64,000 nucleotides of DNA from Polytrichum commune. Lineage: Eukaryota > Streptophyta > Polytrichopsida > Polytrichales > Polytrichaceae. The position numbers were made by a program, and so were the translations under genes. Numbering within the stretch: position 1 is the first letter of the stretch; each line of letters begins with the position of its first letter. Location of the stretch: NCBI GenBank assembly GCA_950295325.1, contig OX485807.1, positions 49,878,440 through 49,942,439 of the forward strand. Reading direction: 5' to 3'. Shown here piece after piece: positions 1 through 11,260 of the stretch. The notes beneath the pieces were generated by a model that saw only the letters and a list, made by a program, of their open reading frames with translations, searched no databases and was not told the DNA's origin.

Positions 1-23
1 AGTGTACAAAGATTGAAGAACTT

Positions 24-112
24 CACTTTAAAGGTGTAATGGGACACTTTCAACTCCAAATACACTTTTAGTTGTTGGATGGGATCGTGAACTACATCCA
101 CTGATCAATAGC
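24..112 (-). mobile_element. Fragment of MITE family A
   Basis: The stretch with 'cactttcaactcc' and 'ccgtttcaagtttc' matches the reverse complement of the 3' half of family A (compare 24922-25100 and 4745-4870). Only this part is recognisable. Bases 113-439, before the next element, show nothing I can assign. Confidence 0.5.
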
Positions 113-439
113 TATGAATCATGAAGATGGCCGTTTCAAGTTTCAAAATCATAATTAAAATTTAATGTGTGTGTGGGTGTGTTGTTTTTTCCACTAGTGT
201 CTCTTTGAAAACCATGGTCCTAAACAACATAGTTCAAGAAAAACATGCTTGAAATAAAACCGGGGTGTCCAATCTATGAGGGTCCTAGGTTAGGCATTTT
301 GATCTAACAAAGCACTTATTTGGAACCTATATCCTACTTAGTGGGAGGAGCCACCTCTCGCACCATGTAATTAAGGTGATGGGAGTGGTTCCTGTGGCCA
401 TTTGCAATGACTTGTGTGCATGCAACATGTAACTAAGTC

Positions 440-829
440 AAAGTATGTGTGCCTGATGTGGTCACTCTTCTTAGTGGTATATGACAAGGTTTGTAGTTAA
501 GAACAGACACCAAAAAGACACATGTTACAATGAGATCGGAACATGCATGCAATATATGAAAACCATTCTAAGCCCATTCCAAGTTCAATATATAGTTATG
601 AACACAATTGAGAGAAGACCCATGTGATCAATTCAAAAAAAAGATTAATCTAACCTTTAGACGAGTCTTACAACTTTTACATCTCAATCCCAATTCCAAA
701 CCTCGAAATGACAATCAAGATTGTGAGATTCATTGCAATTGCTAACTAGATGAGACGATTTCCAAGCTGATCCAACAGCAAAAAGTGATTGGGAATTTGG
801 AAATGCCCACAATAGGGTCACATACACCA
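440..829 (+). mobile_element. MITE family A, near-complete copy
   Basis: Non-coding element of about 390 bp. Its left end (AAGTATGTGTGCCTGATGTG) and right end (CCCACAATAGGGTCACATAC) are inverted repeats of each other with mismatches. The interior shows the family landmarks in order: 'gacaccaaaaagacacatgtt', 'accattcta', 'ttacatctcaatccc' and 'gaaatgacaatc'. There is no coding capacity, so it would depend on a transposase supplied elsewhere. Family A recurs at 9.6, 23.6, 24.9, 30.0, 31.3 and 33.5 kb. Confidence 0.7.
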
Positions 830-1088
830 TATGTACGTTTTTTTTTTTTTTTTGGTTGAGACAGAAGGCCACCATATGTACGTTTGAATGCGCCCCATGA
901 TCAGTGAGGTAGACTGTGTGCATGAGTCCCGACAGTACTTAAAAAAAAATGAAAAAATCTTGTTCTTTTGAGCGCACATGAGACACAGACAAGGTTGTGG
1001 TCTCCCATATCCCTAAGGCTAGTCTAATATCCACATATACTTTGTGTGCACCTAAGTAATGCTCAAGTTGACGTCTAGCTTGGTGGAG

Positions 1089-1469
1089 TAAGGTCGACAT
1101 GCCTTACATGGATACTTTTCTCTCTGCACCTACAGTTTCTTGTAGGATATGAAACATGCAATTAGTGAGGGAATATTATCAATTTCAAATCGCTTTCGCA
1201 GCAATTTGTTTCATGAATTTTGGAGTTTGTATGAGTACCTTATTCATTATCCAAGTGAAGATTTTCATGTTCATGAAGTGATCTTTTAGGTCCCCCCTCC
1301 CAATCATGTTGATTGTTGAGCTTAGAACAATTAGCATATTTTGAGCACATAATCTAGTCTCTTGTAAACACACAGCATTTTGGGACTAATGCTTAGATCC
1401 ACACCTAAACACATACCACTCAAATACATGTGTCTAGATTATTGTTGTTTTAAGCATGTCTACCTTAAT
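1089..1469 (-). mobile_element. MITE family C, full-length inverted copy
   Basis: Reverse-orientation relative of the copies at 26879-27254 and 33126-33499. The left terminus (TAAGGTCGACATG) and right terminus (CATGTCTACCTTAA) form an imperfect terminal inverted repeat with the core AGGTAGACATG. The interior shares 'gaagattttcatgttcat' and 'ccaatcatgttgattgttgag', in reverse, with the other copies. Length of about 380 bp fits the family. The right terminus runs almost directly into the CT microsatellite. Confidence 0.75.
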
Positions 1470-1471
1470 AC

Positions 1472-1474
<3 letters not shown>

Positions 1475-1553
<79 letters not shown>
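1475..1553 (+). repeat. (TC)n microsatellite, about 39 units
   Basis: An uninterrupted TC dinucleotide run of 79 bp. It begins five bases after the end of the family C element at 1089-1469. Its perfection suggests recent length change. Confidence 0.97.
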
Positions 1554-1554
<1 letters not shown>

Positions 1555-2636
1555 ATGAGCCAAAATGGAACTATAAGTGTTAAGTACCTCCAAACATTGC
1601 AGTAGCCAATGTTCAGGGATATTTTTTGACATAATCAGTTGAGATCCTAGTGTTTCCAAGTCCAACCAGTTCATAACATTATTCAACTACATGGATTTGT
1701 TCCAATCTATACCAAGCATCTGGCATGGGCCTCCACTATCTTACCTTCACAGAAAGAAACTTTTAAAATAGGAAGAAACCGACATCGTTACAAACAATGA
1801 ATAAGGCCGGTATGAATAGTATGGACATTTTGAACGGTGTCGGTATCTTCAGTGAAAACTGTCGGGATCAACAACGATTCATGTGAATAGTGCCAGGAGT
1901 ATAACTTCCCCCAAATTTCCAAGTGTCGGCATGAATATATGAACAGTTTACGAGTATTCTTACTACGTTCGAAGGCTCACATAATATAATTGACATATTC
2001 CAGGATCATGGGACCAACCCACATGGTTGAACAAAGACATGTTACATGTTGACACCTTTCAGTTTTTTCATTATAAATTTGAGGCATATTCTCTAAATTC
2101 CTATAAAATGGTCGGTAATTTTCCCCGAAGTCTTGAATTCCGATCGTTTATTCCTCAAACTCAACCGGTTCATCGGTGACTAGGGTCCGCTCTCCCCGTT
2201 CCATTGGGTGGCTAGGGCCTCCAAGTAGTACCCAATATTCCACTCTTCCCCCAAAAGCTCGCGTTGCTTATAGTGACACAATGTTGTTTCACAAACGGAA
2301 GTGGGTGGCGGTTAAGAGTACGTGTGGGTGGGGCAGCCGCCATTGCAACATGGTCCCTAGCCTAGGATCACTATATGCTAGGCTACATTGTTGGAGCTCA
2401 GACGGCACTTCATCACGGCCTATACTATGTTAGAAACCGCCACCAACAGCTTTGGCGCAGGTTGAGTTTCCCAACAGGACCTATGGTAGAGGCGCCTATT
2501 CCCGATCGGGACCCCACCGGCACTCTATAGGGTACCCTAATTTTGATCAAGTTGGGATTCGATTTTGATCAGGTTAGCATTTGAATCAGATTATCCAAAA
2601 ATTGTAGTCCTTCTGGTTTCTATTTTCATTGTCTTA
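1554..2636 (-). repeat. Split repeat family H plus unassigned GC-richer DNA
   Basis: Bases about 1635-1690 ('gagatcctagtgtttccaag') and 2030-2180 ('cctttcagttttt', 'caaccggttcatc') are the two halves of a family H repeat in reverse orientation, as at 32385-32575. About 350 bp of unassigned sequence separates them. Bases 2181-2560 are noticeably richer in G and C than the surroundings and contain a short open frame, but I recognise no protein. Confidence 0.45.
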
Positions 2637-3136
2637 GGGTCGCTTCACACACGAGCCAAGAGCCGTGACCATGGGATTGTGAGAGCCTGAAAGAAAGTGT
2701 CCAATGGCCGTCCCAAGACACCTCCAACGTCATGTAGTGTGATCACGGACCCTCAAGTGTAGTGTGAAGTCATGTGTGATTGGGCCCTCAACCGAATGCT
2801 ATTTCAATGAATTCCTATTCATGCGGGTCCTGACACATGGTAAAATAGAATAAACCAACGGTGGTGAGCGTTCGGAGTGCCATGGTCTCCTGGTTTTGTG
2901 TTGGGCCTACGTCCAAAAGGTAGTTTTTTGAAAATAGTCCAAGTGACCATGAAACATGATTCATTCGATGCCATGTAGGAATCTATGTAGACTTTACATC
3001 CATCTTGCATTCACTTGTTTCGTTGGTTTTTCAAGTGTAGTGTGAAGCGAACTTGGACCAACTCCTCCCTTTCCACCAATGAGAGTGCTTGAAGTGCAAT
3101 GGTCACGGGCTCTTAGTCTCATGTGTGAAGTGGCCC
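2637..3136 (-). mobile_element. Tourist-like (PIF/Harbinger-type) MITE, family D copy 3
   Basis: A 500-bp element with long terminal inverted repeats of about 38 bp. The left end reads GGGTCGCTTCACACACGAGC and the right end is its inverted match ending in GTGAAGTGGCCC. Flanks are TTA on the left and TTG on the right, consistent with a slightly decayed 3-bp TTA/TAA duplication typical of PIF/Harbinger. It is inverted relative to the tandem pair at 6657-7667 and shares their interior. It has no open frame of its own. Confidence 0.85.
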
Positions 3137-3280
3137 TTGTATTTCTCCAAACTTGGCGTAGAATCTCTTAAGTGATCGGTTATGGACGCCTCTACTCTAT
3201 ATATCATCAAGAGTGTAGTAAAGACCAATGTTGGTTTGGTATAGAGGTGAATGAATGCATGGTATTGATAATCAACATCT

Positions 3281-3745
3281 ATGCATTGTTCGTGGTGTTT
3301 AATGTCACTTACTCTACTTGCAAAGGGTCTAAACTAAGATGCCTAGAGGTTTTAGAGTGTCATATCCGCTAATTATCACTATAATGCTATTCTTCAACAT
3401 AAGCAACTATATTAATTGAAATTTATTTACATTATGACACTTAGCATAGCACATTGGGATACTTGAGATGACAATTTTGCATTTTAACATGCAAGAGGAA
3501 GATATTTCTGAGCATACTAATGCCAAGTGTCATTTGTGTATACTTTAGTCTTTAGTCAACTTGTAGACCATTGTGTAACATAGGCGTACACTTCAACACA
3601 TTATTGAACATACTCATGACAAGATATTAGTAATTGTACTTGAACGCCAAGTTTCATGAGGTGACAATAATGATGAAGTTGGTGATCATAAGTGTAACCT
3701 AGCATATGCCTCAAAATATTACGCATGTGACACTTTACTAGTATC
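3281..3745 (+). mobile_element. MITE family F copy 1
   Basis: Shares its full interior with 5968-6393 and, inverted, with 55267-55875. Landmarks are 'tgcaagaggaagatat', 'atgccaagtgtcat' and 'cttgtagaccattgtgtaac'. The ends ('ggtgtttaatgtcac' and 'gtgacactttac') are decayed inverted repeats of the core GGTATTTAGTGTCAC. It is non-coding. Confidence 0.65.
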
Positions 3746-4744
3746 AAAGACCTACCTATGGGTATCGAAATTGTAATACCTGTCATATATTCATATCTGG
3801 TCAATGGTAGGTATATCAAGGTGAGAGAATCTTTGTAGACCCAAGTTATTACTTGGGCCAATACCATTCTAGACCACATTGATATTTAGGGGATTTTTGG
3901 CTAGGTATTGAGGTCCTTGCATGGTATATAGACCCTGATGATATCGAAAACAAAAAATACCATCAAAACATGGTATTCATGAAATCATCACATGGCACGC
4001 AAAAATGTCACAAATACCGTTTTCTCAAATACAAGGAATGCCAACTTGAATTGGTCTTTGAAGGCAACCTTTGCCAACTACATTTAGATGTATTTATAAA
4101 ATGCTAGCAGCATGTGCAAGTGATAACGAGAGAAAAAGTCTTTTTATATCATGAATGTTATGTTCTTCATTGTTACTTCAAACACTCTTGATAGTAATCA
4201 AAGCATAATAATCATGATATCAAATGACTTCTCCTTACTCTATGAACTTGTACCATAGGTGCCCTTACAAAACTAGTTTCAAAATACAAATTATTCAAAG
4301 TTGAAGTGCATTTCACAAGACTAAAAAGTGAGTTGGCCTTGGAAAAAAAAACCCCATCACTTTTGAACACATTATTTTCATGGATACTATGTTTCAGTAA
4401 CCTATATCCTTAGTATGGACATCAAATAATGTGAATTTCTCATTAGAGATCCAAGTTGTAGAAAAAAAAGATGATACGGAACCAACACCAATAATAACAT
4501 GCCCTATATATTTATTGCTAATTCATCTAAATTTTTGGTTAATAAACTAATTTTGGGGTCTCTGACCCCGATTAAGGTGGTTTAATTTGGATCAAAATGG
4601 AAATTCATGGGTACTACATAAGTAATGAGTGTTTTCATCCTCCCCTTTGATAGGTGTTGTGAACATTTACATATTTGTCACATGTTAGTACATTGTACAA
4701 AGTGGTACAAGGAAAATAAATTTGGTATATGAAGAAATAAATCG
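3746..4744. other. Unassigned AT-rich intergenic DNA
   Basis: About 1 kb with no recognisable gene, repeat terminus or array. A short palindrome 'ggggtctctgacccc' lies near 4555, and short A runs are present. Nothing else stands out. Confidence 0.5.
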
Positions 4745-5290
4745 CATCAGTGTGGACACTTTCAACTCTACATTTGTTTTTGGTCATTGGATGGACTTAG
4801 AAATCGTCTCATCCATCAGCAAATCACAAATCACAAGAGATTGCCATTTCAAGTTTTAGAATTTTGGAGTTGAGATGCAAATCTTGTAAGAAGTCAAATT
4901 AAATATTGTTCTTCTCTTTTAAGTCATCAAGTAGGTCCTCTGGCAACCTCACATGCAATTACTTGTTGAGATGGCTTGGGAATGGTCTCATCCGCTTAGC
5001 AATTGTGATGAATTACAAAGATTGCCATTTCAAGTTTCACATTTGGAGTTGAGATGCAAAAGCTATAAGAACTTAGTCAAAGTGAACATATTGTTTCTTT
5101 TTCAAGCAATCACATCGGCCTTTTGATTATTTTAACTATGGAGCCCCAAATGATGAACATGTTTTGAGCACGTCATACAATCTGATGGTTACGTGTTACA
5201 TGTAAGCCTTTCCATAAGGTCATACCCCTCAAACCACGGTGTCCAATTAGGAAGCGTGACCAAATAAGGCCTACGTGATACCATCTTATT
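4745..5290 (-). mobile_element. MITE family A, rearranged inverted copy
   Basis: Reverse-orientation family A sequence. The segment carrying 'gattgccatttcaagttt' and 'gttgagatgcaaa' occurs twice (about 4780-4930 and 4970-5085), so the copy holds an internal duplication of its 3' half. It ends near 'gaccaaataaggcctacgtg', a decayed terminus. Confidence 0.6.
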
Positions 5291-5322
5291 ACAAAGCCAA
5301 AGGCACACATCAATATACAAAA

Positions 5323-5703
5323 TAAGGTATGCGGGTGTTGTTTGGTTCGTTTTTCATGTTCTCCAGCTTCTATCAATTAGATTCACACAACAAAACTTAT
5401 GTTGCATTAGCAAAATCTACAATGAAACATATGCAAACACTAGATCAAAAATTGGACCTCCTTTAATTTAGTTATGGTTATTAGAAGTGGCATGTTTGTT
5501 GATTTCTTAACTCGATACATAGGACCTCCCAATTGTGTTCACCATTGAGTGTAGAGTAGTTATTAATATTCAAAGACATAGCCCAATCTCATGTAATCAT
5601 GAGTCTTTATGATGTTTTTCTCTTTGATCCTCACCAAACCACAAACCAATCAATATAGGGGTCTGATTAAGACAACAAGCCACGTAAGACCCATCTACCT
5701 TAT
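5323..5703 (-). mobile_element. MITE family B copy 1
   Basis: Begins TAAGGTATGCGGGTGTTGTT and ends in a decayed inverted terminus 'ccatctacctta'. The interior matches the copies at 26266-26648 and 38306-38692 in reverse orientation, including 'cccaattgtgttcacca' and 'cctcaccaaaccacaaacca'. About 380 bp, non-coding. Family B shares its outermost bases (AAGGTATG) with family A but has its own subterminal sequence. Confidence 0.7.
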
Positions 5704-5967
5704 GGGCTTAGGATTTATGTTGTTTATGTAAACTCATCCATTGTGGATGAAGGGACTCTAATAAAAACATGTCCCCTACAAGGTTGAGGGTTGATTCGTT
5801 CCAACTAAAGTTCACTAGACTAATTTGGGTTCTTTAATGCTATTTTCAGAGTCTATTCATCTAGAAATAAAAAATTTATGCTATAATATAGTTCACTACA
5901 TTTTCACCTCTACAACGGATGAGTTTACATAGACACTACAAAACCCTAGCCCAATGTAATATGTTTG

Positions 5968-6393
5968 AATTGCACCAATTATGGTATTTAATGTCACGTA
6001 CACTATTTGCAAAGGGCCCAAAATAGATGCCTATAGGTCTCATAGTGTCAAGTCCACTTATTGCCAATATGATATTATTCATATGACAAGTGTGATGTGT
6101 TTACATTTTTGTATGCATGAGGAAGATATCCTTGAACAAACTAATGCCAAGTGTCATTTCTGTACACTTCAGTCAACTTGTAGATCATTATGTAACATAG
6201 GCACACACCTCATAACACTATTGAACATACTCATGCCAAGATATTAGTAAGCGCACTTGAACGCAAAGTGTCATGAGATGATACTAATGGCGAAGTATGT
6301 TGATCATCAGTGTAACCTACATACGCCTCAAGTTAGGGTAAGTGACACTATTACACATGCAAAACTAAATACCATAAATGATGTACTTGTCTA
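5968..6393 (+). mobile_element. MITE family F copy 2
   Basis: The left terminus ('caccaattatggtattta') and right terminus ('taaataccataaatgatgta') are clear inverted repeats of about 20 bp. The interior matches 3281-3745 closely. Non-coding. Confidence 0.75.
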
Positions 6394-6656
6394 AAAACAT
6401 CACTCTCCACAAGCATAAGTTGTAACTGTAGACCTCATCTTTCAACTTAGTCCACACAATATCACAAGTGTCTGATGTCCCCAAGTTATTCACTCAGGTA
6501 AGCTGAACAATGAAACATAAGTAGCAAGTGGATTATCTAGATTCAACCCAAAAATGCTTTGAAATGCAAGTGGCTCACACCCTGTTCAATGAACAGAGAT
6601 AACCAACCGCTAGTTACACATGAACCGGTTGAGTTTGAGAAATAACCGGGGTTTAA

Positions 6657-7158
6657 GTGCCACTTCACACACGAGACTGAGAGCCCGTGACCATTACACT
6701 TCAAGCACTCTCATTGGTGGAAAAGGTAGAGCCGGTCCAAGTTCGCTTCACACCACGCTCGAGGGACCAACGGAGTATGTGAATGTAAGATGGATGTCAA
6801 GTCTACATGGATTTCCTACACGGCATCAAATGGATCATGTTTCATGGTCACTCGGATTATTTTCAAAAACCACCTCTTGGAAGTAAGCCTAACACAATTA
6901 AACCAGGAGACCATGGCACTCCGAACACTCACAACCGCTGATTTATTTCATTTTATCATGTGTGAGGATCTGCATGAATAGAAATTCATTGAAATAGCAT
7001 TTGGTTGAGGGCCCGGTGAAATATGGCTTCACACTACACTTGAGGATCGTGACCACACTACATGATTTTGGAGGTGTCTTGGGACAACCGTTGGACACTT
7101 TCTTTTGGGCTCTCACAGTTTCATGGTCACAACTCTTCGCTCATGTGTGAAGCAAACC
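6657..7158 (+). mobile_element. Tourist-like MITE family D copy 1 (first of tandem pair)
   Basis: A 502-bp element with inverted ends: GTGCCACTTCACACACGAG on the left, and the inverted match ending CATGTGTGAAGCAAACC on the right. It is flanked by TAA at 6654-6656 and 7159-7161. The interior nearly duplicates copy 2 immediately downstream, including 'catggatttcctacacggcat'. The small open frames inside are repeated between the copies but look accidental. It was probably moved by a PIF/Harbinger transposase in trans. Confidence 0.9.
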
Positions 7159-7161
7159 TAA

Positions 7162-7667
7162 GGGCCACTTCACACACGAGACTGAGAACCCGTGACCATT
7201 ACACTCAAGCACTCTCATTGGTGGAAAAGGCGGAGTTGGGTTAAGTTCACTTCACACCACGCTTGAGGGAGCAACGGAATAAGTGAATGCACGATGGATG
7301 TCAAGTCTACATGGATTTCCTACACGGCATCGAATGGATCATGTTTCACGGTCACTCGGACTATTTTCAAAAACCACCTCTTGGAGGTAAGCCTAACACA
7401 ATTAAACCAGGAGACCATGACACTCCGAACACTCACAACCACTGATTTATTCTATTTTATCATGTGTGAGGACCTGCATGAGTAGAAATTCATTGAAATA
7501 GCATTTGGTTGAGGACCCGGTCACATCTGGCTTCACACTACACTTAAGGATCCGTGACCACACTACATGATGTTGGAGGTGTATTGGGACGGCCGTTGGA
7601 CACTTTCTTTTGGGCTCTCACAGTTTCATGGTCACGGCTCTTGGCTCATGTGTGAAGGAAGCAGCCG
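7162..7667 (+). mobile_element. Tourist-like MITE family D copy 2 (second of tandem pair)
   Basis: A 506-bp direct repeat of 6657-7158, highly similar over its whole length. Its left end GGGCCACTTCACACACGAG is better preserved than that of copy 1. Flanking TAA triplets lie at 7159-7161 (shared with copy 1) and 7668-7670. The shared TAA means either sequential insertion at the boundary or a tandem duplication by recombination. Confidence 0.9.
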
Positions 7668-7923
7668 TAAGACTTCAGGAAAATTAAGCAGCAGTTTTGA
7701 GGAATTTACAGAATATACCTCGATTCAATAAAGAACAACCGAAAGCTGTCAACAAGTAGCCGGTTGGTCTTGGGAAACACTAGAATCTCAACCGATTGTG
7801 CCCAAAAATATCCCCGGACACTGAACCCGTTAGAAAAGTAGAGGGAATAATAAGTTAGTGCTGGAGAAAGAAGGGTGTTTTTTTGGGGATGGGGAGAAAC
7901 ACATGCCGTGACCTTGGTAAGTT

Positions 7924-7956
7924 GGTAGTAGTAGTAGTAGAGGTAGCTAGTAGTGG

Positions 7957-7995
<39 letters not shown>
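7924..7995 (+). repeat. (GTA)n trinucleotide microsatellite, interrupted
   Basis: A GTA/TAG repeat in two blocks broken by 'aggtagctagtagtgggag'. It is followed by a short GC-rich segment. Confidence 0.95.
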
Positions 7996-8555
7996 GGCGA
8001 TTGCATGGATTTGCGGTCCAAAATGTCGGCCGGGCCCAATCAGTCCTTACAAAGATATCAAGCTTGAAATATTAGTACTTTAACTCACATCGGGATCTTT
8101 GAAGCAGCAGAACAACTACAACTTCTAAGTTGCAAAAATCCCTGAACTGGAAGTGGATACAGTCCTACCTCTTTAATATGACACTCGATAATACGACAAC
8201 CTCAATATAATGACACAAATTTTGTAAACCGGACTTTCCAGATAGAATCTACTTCTATGATACGATTGTGACATTGTTTATATGGCATTCCTAGATCCCC
8301 AAATTTTTTATATTGTAGATGTAATAAATGCACATATGACGGGTCTCACACATGTGTAAGTATATGCGAATGTGAAATTTATGGAACTATCACATACAAA
8401 ATGTGGACCAAAAAAAAAAAATGTGAAATGATGTTAAAACATGGGAACTAAGGCAACTAGGTTCTTTATCTCAAAACCTAATCAAGAGACTCATTAGCTT
8501 CTATCTCTTTCGCAACACTTTCTCACCTAAACCCTGAACCAAGGTGCACAATGTG
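7996..8555. other. Unassigned stretch before the 179-bp array
   Basis: Contains 'atatgacactcgataatacgac' near 8180 and a loosely similar 'gacacctctataatacaacgg' near 9280, which may be ends of one old element enclosing the array. No gene is visible. Confidence 0.35.
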
Positions 8556-9056
8556 CTTTTGAGCAGTTTGGATTTGATGTTCATCAAATTGCTTTGATTT
8601 GTACATTGTTAGAAAGCTAATGAACCTTAGCTTCTTTGGGTGATAGCTTTGCTTAATTTTGAGTTGTATTGGCAACGTTATGACCATTTGAAGGTTGGTT
8701 GAGTTTTAGAGGTCGATTTCAAGGCAATGATGTACTTTTGCACATTCTGAGGTCAATTATGATCTGATCGCTTTGATTGGGATGTTGTTGGAAAGCCAAT
8801 GAAATTGCGCTCCTTTTGGTGGTAGTTTTGCTTAATTTTGAGTTGTATTGGCAGAGTTATGACTATTTGAAGGTTGGTTGAGTTTTAGAAGTTGATTTCA
8901 AGAGAACAATGCAAATTTGCACATTTTGAGGTCAGTTTTGATCCAATCATTATGATTGACATATTGTTGGAAAGTTGTTGAAAATTTGCATCATTTGGTG
9001 GTAGTTTTGCTCAATGTTGAGTTGTTTTGACAAAGGTGTGACAATAATGAGTGATG
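8556..9056 (+). repeat. Tandem repeat, 179-bp period, about 2.8 copies
   Basis: The phrase 'gcttaattttgagttg' occurs at 8651 and 8830, and a diverged form at 9009, giving an exact 179-bp spacing twice. Each unit also carries 'gcacattctgaggtca'-type and 'ttgttggaaag'-type blocks. The units are diverged, so the array is old. The length is in the nucleosome-sized range common for plant satellites, but similar arrays also occur inside LTR retrotransposons. Confidence 0.9.
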
Positions 9057-9642
9057 TACAAACTATACTTTAGTGATTTTAATGTGAAGTTGCAACATCA
9101 ACGGACTATTGATTCCCTCTTCAAGTCCACATATATTTCATGAAAGAAATTTGCATATTTGTAAAGACATTTGAGAGAACATTTATTTTATATATGTGAC
9201 AAAATATCTAATGTGTGTTTTCATGAAACACCTTTTTTTTTTGACAAAGAGGTCCAATTTATCAAATTATTGAATTTGTGACACCTCTATAATACAACGG
9301 TTTTCTCGTATCCCAAACATGTCAATTAAAAAAGTAAGGCTATACTCACTAGACTAGTTGGTTTGACCTACCTACACTGATATGTGCAATTAGGTTGCCC
9401 CATGCTAATTTCTAGCGCCATTCCACACTATTTTGAATATTTATTATCAATAAAAAAACACAAGAATTTGATTTTCACTATGGGTTGCTATATGGATGAA
9501 TGAACAAAGTTAAAAGTTTTGGTGCTTTGATTTTGACCCAAGGTAATTTGCATGGGATAAAGAAGCAACATGGTCTTGAAGACAACCTACTTGCACATAT
9601 CATTGTAAATTCGTGTATGTTTTCAATATGTTATATTATGTA
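9057..9642. repeat. Intergenic DNA with a family R relative
   Basis: Bases about 9366-9560 ('gtgcaattaggttg', 'ccacactattttgaa', 'ggtaatttgcatgggat') match the element at 51372-51533. The rest is AT-rich and unassigned. Confidence 0.5.
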
Positions 9643-9893
9643 AGGTATGTGGCCCTAGTGTGGCCACTTTGAACCCCACATAAAATTCTAGCCATTGGAT
9701 CATACTGTGAATTGGTTACATTGAGAGAGCAATTGCAAATCAAAAAGATTGTTATTTTTAAGTTTCAAACTTGGAGTTGCAATGCAAAAGTTACAAAATG
9801 TCAAAGTGATGGTTATTTTGTCTTTAAATGAGCACATAGTTTGCCTCCCCCCCCCCTTAAATCTGTCAACTACACTGAACATTTGATGTAGTG
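9643..9893 (-). mobile_element. MITE family A, terminus and 3' half
   Basis: Begins AGGTATGTGGCCCTAGTGTG preceded by TA. It then shows 'attggat' and 'agtttcaaacttggagttgcaatgcaaaag', diagnostic of family A in reverse. It is broken near 9890 after a C run. Probable distal parts survive at 10085-10140 ('gtccaatctcatcataacatg') and 10425-10511 ('ccttgccatacaacactcaaa'). Confidence 0.65.
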
Positions 9894-11040
9894 TGGCATT
9901 AAAATCGGTGTGTCATATTAATTAGAGTAGTCTTTCTAACTTGTCCTGTAGGTACTAAGTGTCATGTGACATCTCTCTAGTTGCCACCTAGTGATTGCAA
10001 GCCAAATAACGCGCGTCGATGATGAATAGGTGGTGTGGGCCACACTAAACCAAAAGTTTAGTTCAATGAACCTAAAATGGTGTCTATTTATTTAGCACAC
10101 TTGTAGTCCAATCTCATCATAACATGTGTCTCTAATTTATAATGTTTGTACATGTAGTTAGGTTTTTGCTTGACTTAAATAAACAAAGCTCATAGTACAA
10201 ACTCTCAAGGAAGGCTTAATTGGTGCATGTTACATGCATTTGCCACATTAAAATTCATCAATTAGATTAAAAAAAAAAAGGATGTTATTTCATTCTAAAA
10301 ACACAAGTGACATGTCTTTCACTTCTCTATCTCTTAAAGGGTTCCTCTCAAGACCTTTGTTTCAATATCTCATTCAGTCTTGTCTTTGGCTATGGTTTAT
10401 AAGTTTTTTTTTCTCATGGTAAAGTGCTTAACTAAAAGCCTTGCCATACAACACTCAAATATAGGTGTCCAATTGAGAAGAGTTACCACATCAACCCACC
10501 TATACATCTTATATCTTTCACATATGAGTAGTTTCATGAGTGCACCTTGCACCTTGTCATATGGGGACTTGATTTGATTTACAATCTTGAGTAAGTCAAG
10601 AGCAACAAGTGAGGAACTAAGAGTAAGCTTTGTGATGAACACCTTGCACCTTAGATTGTCAATTTTAGCACACATACCCAAGAGAGTTTCCCTTCTCTCT
10701 CTTTCAAGTCCTAGCAACCTTGTGTGCTTTTTGACAATGGAATAAATCTTGTCACATTTATCTCAAGAAAGGCGAATAAGAAAAGCATACCATAAAATTT
10801 ACGGTTTCCATGGAGGCAAGCGTGATAAATAATAAGCAAAGTTAAGGAAACTGTATGTATGTATGTTACTATGATTGTCCATGATTTACTTTTATTTTCC
10901 TTAAATTGAATGCTACTATAAATTTATGGATTGCCAATTGTAAGAGTTGGTTGCAAGATATGATTTTTTTGGAGGATTTTTTTGGTTCTAAAAATAAGAA
11001 ATTACAAGTAGACTCTTAGTTTCAATCGATTTACTTCAAC
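9894..11040. other. Intergenic DNA with scattered family A remnants
   Basis: Apart from the two family A pieces at 10085-10140 and 10425-10511, nothing is recognisable. The minus-strand open frame at 10397-10717 overlaps the family A piece and reads as chance. Confidence 0.4.
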
Positions 11041-11260
11041 AATCACATCCATCTTACGATATTTTGTAATATGGAATAATAGAACCCATATGTAAATCTA
11101 CAACAAGAGCAAACATATAGATTTTTTCATAAAAGGTTAGGTAGGACATAAGCTAGAGATTATCATCCAACAACTCCATATTTCATTTAGTATGTGAATG
11201 GCCATTTTCAACATCGTAGTTGGTTTTGGGGTTTGGTTTTGAGGTTTGACTGGAGGAAAA
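11041..11260 (+). repeat. Dispersed repeat family Q copy 1
   Basis: Shares 'gtaaatctacaac', 'aggttaggtaggacataagct' and 'ggtttggggtttgattttgagg'-like blocks with 20330-20560. Termini were not found. Confidence 0.45.

Larger units (their letters stand above)
6590..7830 (+). repeat. Repeat family H split by two tandem MITEs
   Basis: The left part (6590-6656, 'gaaccggttgagtttgag') and right part (7668-7830, 'gacttcagg' to 'cccaaaaatatcccc') are continuous in the uninterrupted relative at 22170-22400. The break coincides with a TAA and the two family D elements between. The uninterrupted copy therefore acts as a related empty site. Function of H itself is unknown; no open frame is shared between copies. 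Confidence 0.75.

Noticed and set aside
1380-1583. Open frame reading a long serine-leucine repeat
   Set aside because: It is the translation of the CT microsatellite.
6790-7485. Two nearly identical 63-codon frames as duplicated small genes
   Set aside because: They fall inside the tandem family D MITEs, and similarity reflects element duplication. The third, diverged copy at 2637-3136 does not keep the frame in the same orientation.
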